This document shows, in pieces, positions 60,224 to 64,000 of a DNA stretch of 64,000 bases (position 1 is the first letter of the stretch; each line of letters begins with the position of its first letter). Under the pieces are notes generated by a model that ran no database searches, was not told the DNA's origin, and saw only the letters and a list, made by a program, of their open reading frames with translations. The position numbers and the translations under genes are program-made. The DNA is from Dendrobium chrysotoxum (lineage: Eukaryota; Streptophyta; Magnoliopsida; Asparagales; Orchidaceae), in NCBI GenBank assembly GCA_019925795.1, contig CM034307.1, positions 248,001-312,000 on the forward strand, in the 5' to 3' direction.

Positions 60224-62911
60224 ATGGCGTGCTCACTTCCTGATGATTCCCTTTTCTTGGGCTTTGATAGTTCTACCCAGTAAGTATTTTCTGGCGTCCC
60301 GGCGTTTTGATGTCGGATTTCAGATTCTATTCTGGATGGATTGTGAGTAATGATTTACATTTTTCTCTTTGCCGGAGCAGTTTTCTTATTTTCTCGATTA
60401 GAATAGTAAGTGGTTTTTTCAAGTTAGAGATTTTTTTTTTAATCTTTGCTTTTTGATTTCCTGTTTGAATGCTCATTTAGAAAACCAGTTTTGAAAAGCT
60501 TATGATTTCATTTTCTCACTGAAATTTAAAAACATTACATTTGAGGGAGTTTTAAGAGGGTTTGTTGAACATAAAATTAATGTTGTTTTTCTAACTAGGC
60601 CGAACCAAATGTTGGAACTGTTTAATTTTTTTTTCTTCCCTACATTGTTGATTTAGATGCACGAATTCTCATCTCACTTACCGTAGCTTAAAAAAGGTAT
60701 GGCGTAAACCACCTGATCAAATAAACATTTAGGACATGTGCACATCATTGTTCAAATCCTTGTTTTTTTTTCTTCCATAGCTGATTTTAATTGATAGGAT
60801 TTCCTGGCCTCATATTCCATTACTGAAATGATCAGGAGCTAGTCCATTTAATAATATTCAAACATTTTATCAGGTTATTCAGGAAAATTACTGTTTCATC
60901 TTGAAACTCTGTAGGGAAATTCTTTTCTATATTCACAATATTCTAGCAAAAATGTGCATTGTCGAGTGGGACTTCAAAAATTCAAAAATATGAAATGGGA
61001 GAAAGTAGGAAGTCTAGAGTCAAACTACAAACTACCTGCTCCATTTTCTTTGCTTCACTTTCCATTCATTCAAACAGGGATATATTCTTTGTTATGTTTC
61101 TTTCATTATGTCTACTTTGTCCATGTTTAATTTTCTCCTGTTTTATGCAATTAAATTATATCAAACTTTCAATTTAATTAACAGGTCACTGAAGGTAACT
61201 GTTCTTGATTCAAATCTTACCATTGTTGGTTCAGAAGCTGTTCATTTTGACTCTCAGTTACCCCACTACAAGACCAAAGATGGTGTTTATAGAGACCTCA
61301 CGGATAATGGTAGGATAGTTTCTCCTACATTGATGTGGGTGGAGGCACTGGATGTTGTGCTCGAAAAGCTACAATCAAAAGTGGATTTTGGAAAGGTTGT
61401 GGCAATTTCAGGAAGTGGACAGCAACATGGAAGCGTTTACTGGAAGAAGGGGAGTTCAGCTACCTTGGCAGCACTAGATCATACCAAGCCATTAGTGGCT
61501 CAGCTTGGTAATGCCTTCTCTACAGCAGAATCACCAATATGGATGGACAGTAGCACCACTTCTCAGTGCAGAGAAATAGAGAAAGCTGTGGGAGGTGCTT
61601 TGGAGTTGTCTAAACTTACTGGATCCCGTGCTTATGAAAGATACACAGGACCCCAAATCCGGAAGTTGTATGAGACAAAGAAAGATGTATATGATGATAC
61701 TGAGAGAATCTCCCTTGTTAGTTCCTTTATGGCCTGTCTTCTTATTGGAGAATATGCCAGTATTGATGAGACTGATGCAGCAGGAATGAACCTGATGGAC
61801 ATTAAACAGCGTACCTGGTCTAAAGTTGTTTTGGAGGTATGGTTTCGAGGGTTTAGCTGATGCTAACTTCTATACAATTGCTATTTTTTATTATTTCACA
61901 TCTCTCTGGTAGGCTACAGCACCAGAGTTAGAAGAAAAGCTTGGGAATTTGGCACCACCTCATGCAGTTGCTGGATTGATATCTCCTTATTTTGTGGAGA
62001 GGTAAGTTATTATTTTCTAAAAACATAGGATCAACTAGAAGTTTCCTTGTGATTATCTTGACATATTTTTTTTTAAATGGAACTTTATATAGCATATTTT
62101 GTTACCGCTCCTTACTCTTGGTATACACTTCTTTAACTTGTTTATTTCAGTTGGTTGCATGGTAAAATGAAAGTTCTATATTATCACAAGTCACAAGCCC
62201 CACCCTTGTCAATTCCAATTGTTTAAAAACTCCACTGCACTCTTGCATGCGGTAACTTTATGGATATTATACCCAGAGGTGCAAATTCTTCTTCTTTCTT
62301 TGTTCATTCAGGCCTGATAATAACCAATACTGATCATGATAACTATTTATCAGTTCTAGTGTTAACTTGTTTGTTTGTGAAATGGAAATAATTCTTCTTG
62401 TGACCCTATTCATATTGGAAACTTTTTATGCTCACCACTTCAATTTTCATTTATAGCCTTAGCTGATGGACGAAGTTCAAATTCTTAGTTTGTTACCCCG
62501 AAGTAAATGAGTCTCAATCTTTCAACATGTTTAGTGGGGATTTTTAATGCCCATAATTTCAGAGTAAATATTTTTTTTATATCTACTTTTTTATCTACCT
62601 CATGAATGCCCAGTATAATTGTATTGAGGTTCAACATGGCATATATCATGAATTCATGGGCAGGTTTGAAAAAAAAGAAAGAAAAATAAAACTGATCTAC
62701 AAAACCGGTGCAGTGCATTTAGTCATTGGTAATTTGTCTAGTTGAAGTATTTAATGGTTTTTTATTGGGCGTACTTGCAGTTCCCTACTGGAATGTCTAA
62801 TGACTAGTATATCTCTGCTGAGTTTTGACTTCATTTCTTTTGACAGGTTCTACTTTAAAAAGGACTGCTTGGTCATTCAGTGGTCAGGAGACAATCCAAA
62901 TAGTTTGGCAG
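60224..62911 (+). CDS. XK2: Xylulose kinase (XylB/XK2 type), 5' part
   Basis: Exons seen are 60224-60279, 61185-61836, 61913-62001 and 62847-62911, all GT-AG and in frame, giving 287 residues; the gene runs past the window edge. FGGY-family features: the N-terminal phosphate-binding loop LGFDSSTQS (residues 12-20), the substrate-site segment SGSGQQHGSVYW, SPIWMDSSTT, TGSRAYERYTGPQIRK, and WSGDNPNSLAG, whose Asp at about residue 281 corresponds to the catalytic base of bacterial XylB. The enzyme phosphorylates D-xylulose to xylulose 5-phosphate, which feeds the pentose phosphate pathway. No transit peptide precedes the FGGY fold, so a cytosolic form is likely. The ATG directly precedes the conserved start. 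The ATP-binding C-terminal half is outside the window. The gene symbol follows the Arabidopsis cytosolic enzyme. Confidence 0.94.
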
Positions 62912-64000
62912 GTTTATGATCATTATTGTTACCTTTTTTACCAAGTTATTGAGTAATTCTATACTGCCCAAATATATCTTTATTTAAATTCAAATTTGAT
63001 ACATTAACTGCCTACGTGGCCGCAGATGTTGCCTTTTGTTAAATTAGCCAAATTAAATCTAAAAACTTTTTTTTGGTGAAACATCTGCATGGTAATGAGA
63101 AATCGGACAATGGATAATCTGTAGTAATTTATAGCTTGGAGACCTTAAGTGTTAAAGACGATCTATTGTGGTCCATTGATAGGAAATGCCTTCTGCGTAA
63201 AACCTTGGTGATTGCCAGCTCTTGTGAAGTCTAGTGAAGGGCTAACAGGATCGTAAATGGAGAGCAGGATTGAAGCTTCAGCAAGAGGCTAAAACACAGC
63301 AAGTATCAATTGGAATTTTTGGAATAGACTGCTCTACATGTGAAAGGAATGCATGATAAGAGTGGAGGACATGCAAAACAAAATATTGGATAAAGGTGAC
63401 TACAAACATGCATTGAAATTTATTCATGAAAGACCTGATGCTTGTTTGGGCAAGTAAATTTATTTAGAAAAATAATAAATAGAGTGGAAAATTAATCAAG
63501 GTGTTTTTTAGAGGATTAACTTGCTCTTCCTTTTTCTAAGGATATGGGAAGGATGTAGGAAGGCTTTTGGAGTAGTTAAGGTGTGGCTAGGGTTAGGTAT
63601 TGTGAGGTTTCTATTGAAGTCCGAGGGGTATAGTTTGTAAGGGAATCATTTTTTGTGGTTTATGTTATATGTGGGGCTTCTTTTTGGTGCTGATGGACTT
63701 GGCCAAGAGGCATGGAACTGTATTAGGGTTTAGAAGTGAAAGGATAGATATGGAAAGCTTGTGAATTTGTTGGCTTGCAAATCAAGGTTTATTTGTGGAG
63801 GTGAACCTTATAACGCTAGGAACTAGCATTTAACATGGGGATGAGACCATGTTGGTAAGGCTTAAGGCTTAAGGGATTATTTTATGGTCTTTGGAGAGTG
63901 GAGGAATAAGTTTAGAACTTGTGAAGAGTGAAAGGTATGTAAGGGTTTTTGTAGTGGGGGTGAAGACTTAGATATTGAAAATTAGAATTTCTAGAATTAT
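62912..64000 (+). other. Intron 4 of xylulose kinase, continuing past the window
   Basis: After the donor at 62912 I find no segment that could encode the next conserved block (expected to continue from SLAG into a Leu/Thr-rich strand and a GTSDT-like motif). The remaining 1.1 kb looks intronic, with a G-rich stretch near 63540-63980. Confidence 0.6.

Noticed and set aside
1..64000. CRISPR array, bacterial operon, phage or viral insertion
   Set aside because: There are no spaced identical repeats, no dense intron-free coding and no viral hallmark proteins; all reverse transcriptase motifs belong to LTR retrotransposons or LINEs.

Overview
The window is nuclear DNA from a flowering plant. Three conserved plant genes, all on the + strand and split by GT-AG introns, lie far apart in AT-rich, transposon-filled DNA. 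I see no bacterial, organellar or viral gene organisation. The repeat families (Ty3 chromovirus, plant RTE LINE, Harbinger, hAT and Mutator-type MITEs) are typical of a medium to large angiosperm genome. A monocot is possible, but the sequence alone does not prove it.

Genes: (1) V-type H+-ATPase subunit F, four coding exons between 18832 and 22670, 130 residues, complete. (2) A five-KH-domain RNA-binding protein of the HEN4/At4g18375 group, seven coding exons between 28192 and 44393, 687 residues, complete, with a probable 5'UTR exon ending at 27477 and a 6.9-kb intron full of transposons. (3) The 5' part of xylulose kinase (XK2/XylB type), four exons from 60224 to 62911, 287 residues seen; the gene runs off the right edge. 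The three act in vacuolar proton pumping, RNA regulation and pentose entry into the pentose phosphate pathway. Nothing suggests that they work together.

Layout: 1-5100 is unclassified repeat DNA: an AT-only tandem repeat, a GC-rich block, a TTGAC-rich duplicated block, degenerate tandem repeats and a (CT)n tract. 6942-8082 is a composite Harbinger-like element. 8937-17276 is a decayed Ty3/gypsy chromovirus on the minus strand with both LTRs, PBS, PPT and a 5-bp target duplication; its left LTR holds a solo LTR of a second family (8997-10682). 17388-18423 is a 518-bp tandem duplication just upstream of the V-ATPase gene. 24096-24672 is an RTE LINE fragment and 26088-27099 a hAT-like element, both between genes 1 and 2. 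The large KH-gene intron holds a near full-length antisense RTE LINE with a perfect 16-bp target duplication, two shorter RTE copies, and a 609-bp hAT MITE inside one of those. 44.4-60 kb is gene-free, with tandem duplications, SINE-like remnants, a Mutator-type MITE (50972-53336) split by a second solo LTR of the same family, a dead Ty3 integrase fragment, an (AT)n tract of about 80 bp, and a 286-bp Harbinger MITE that ends 111 bp before the xylulose kinase start codon.

The most notable result is how many nested insertions can be resolved to the base through their target-site duplications. I found no clear sign of a new protein-coding system. All boundaries were read by eye without alignment software.
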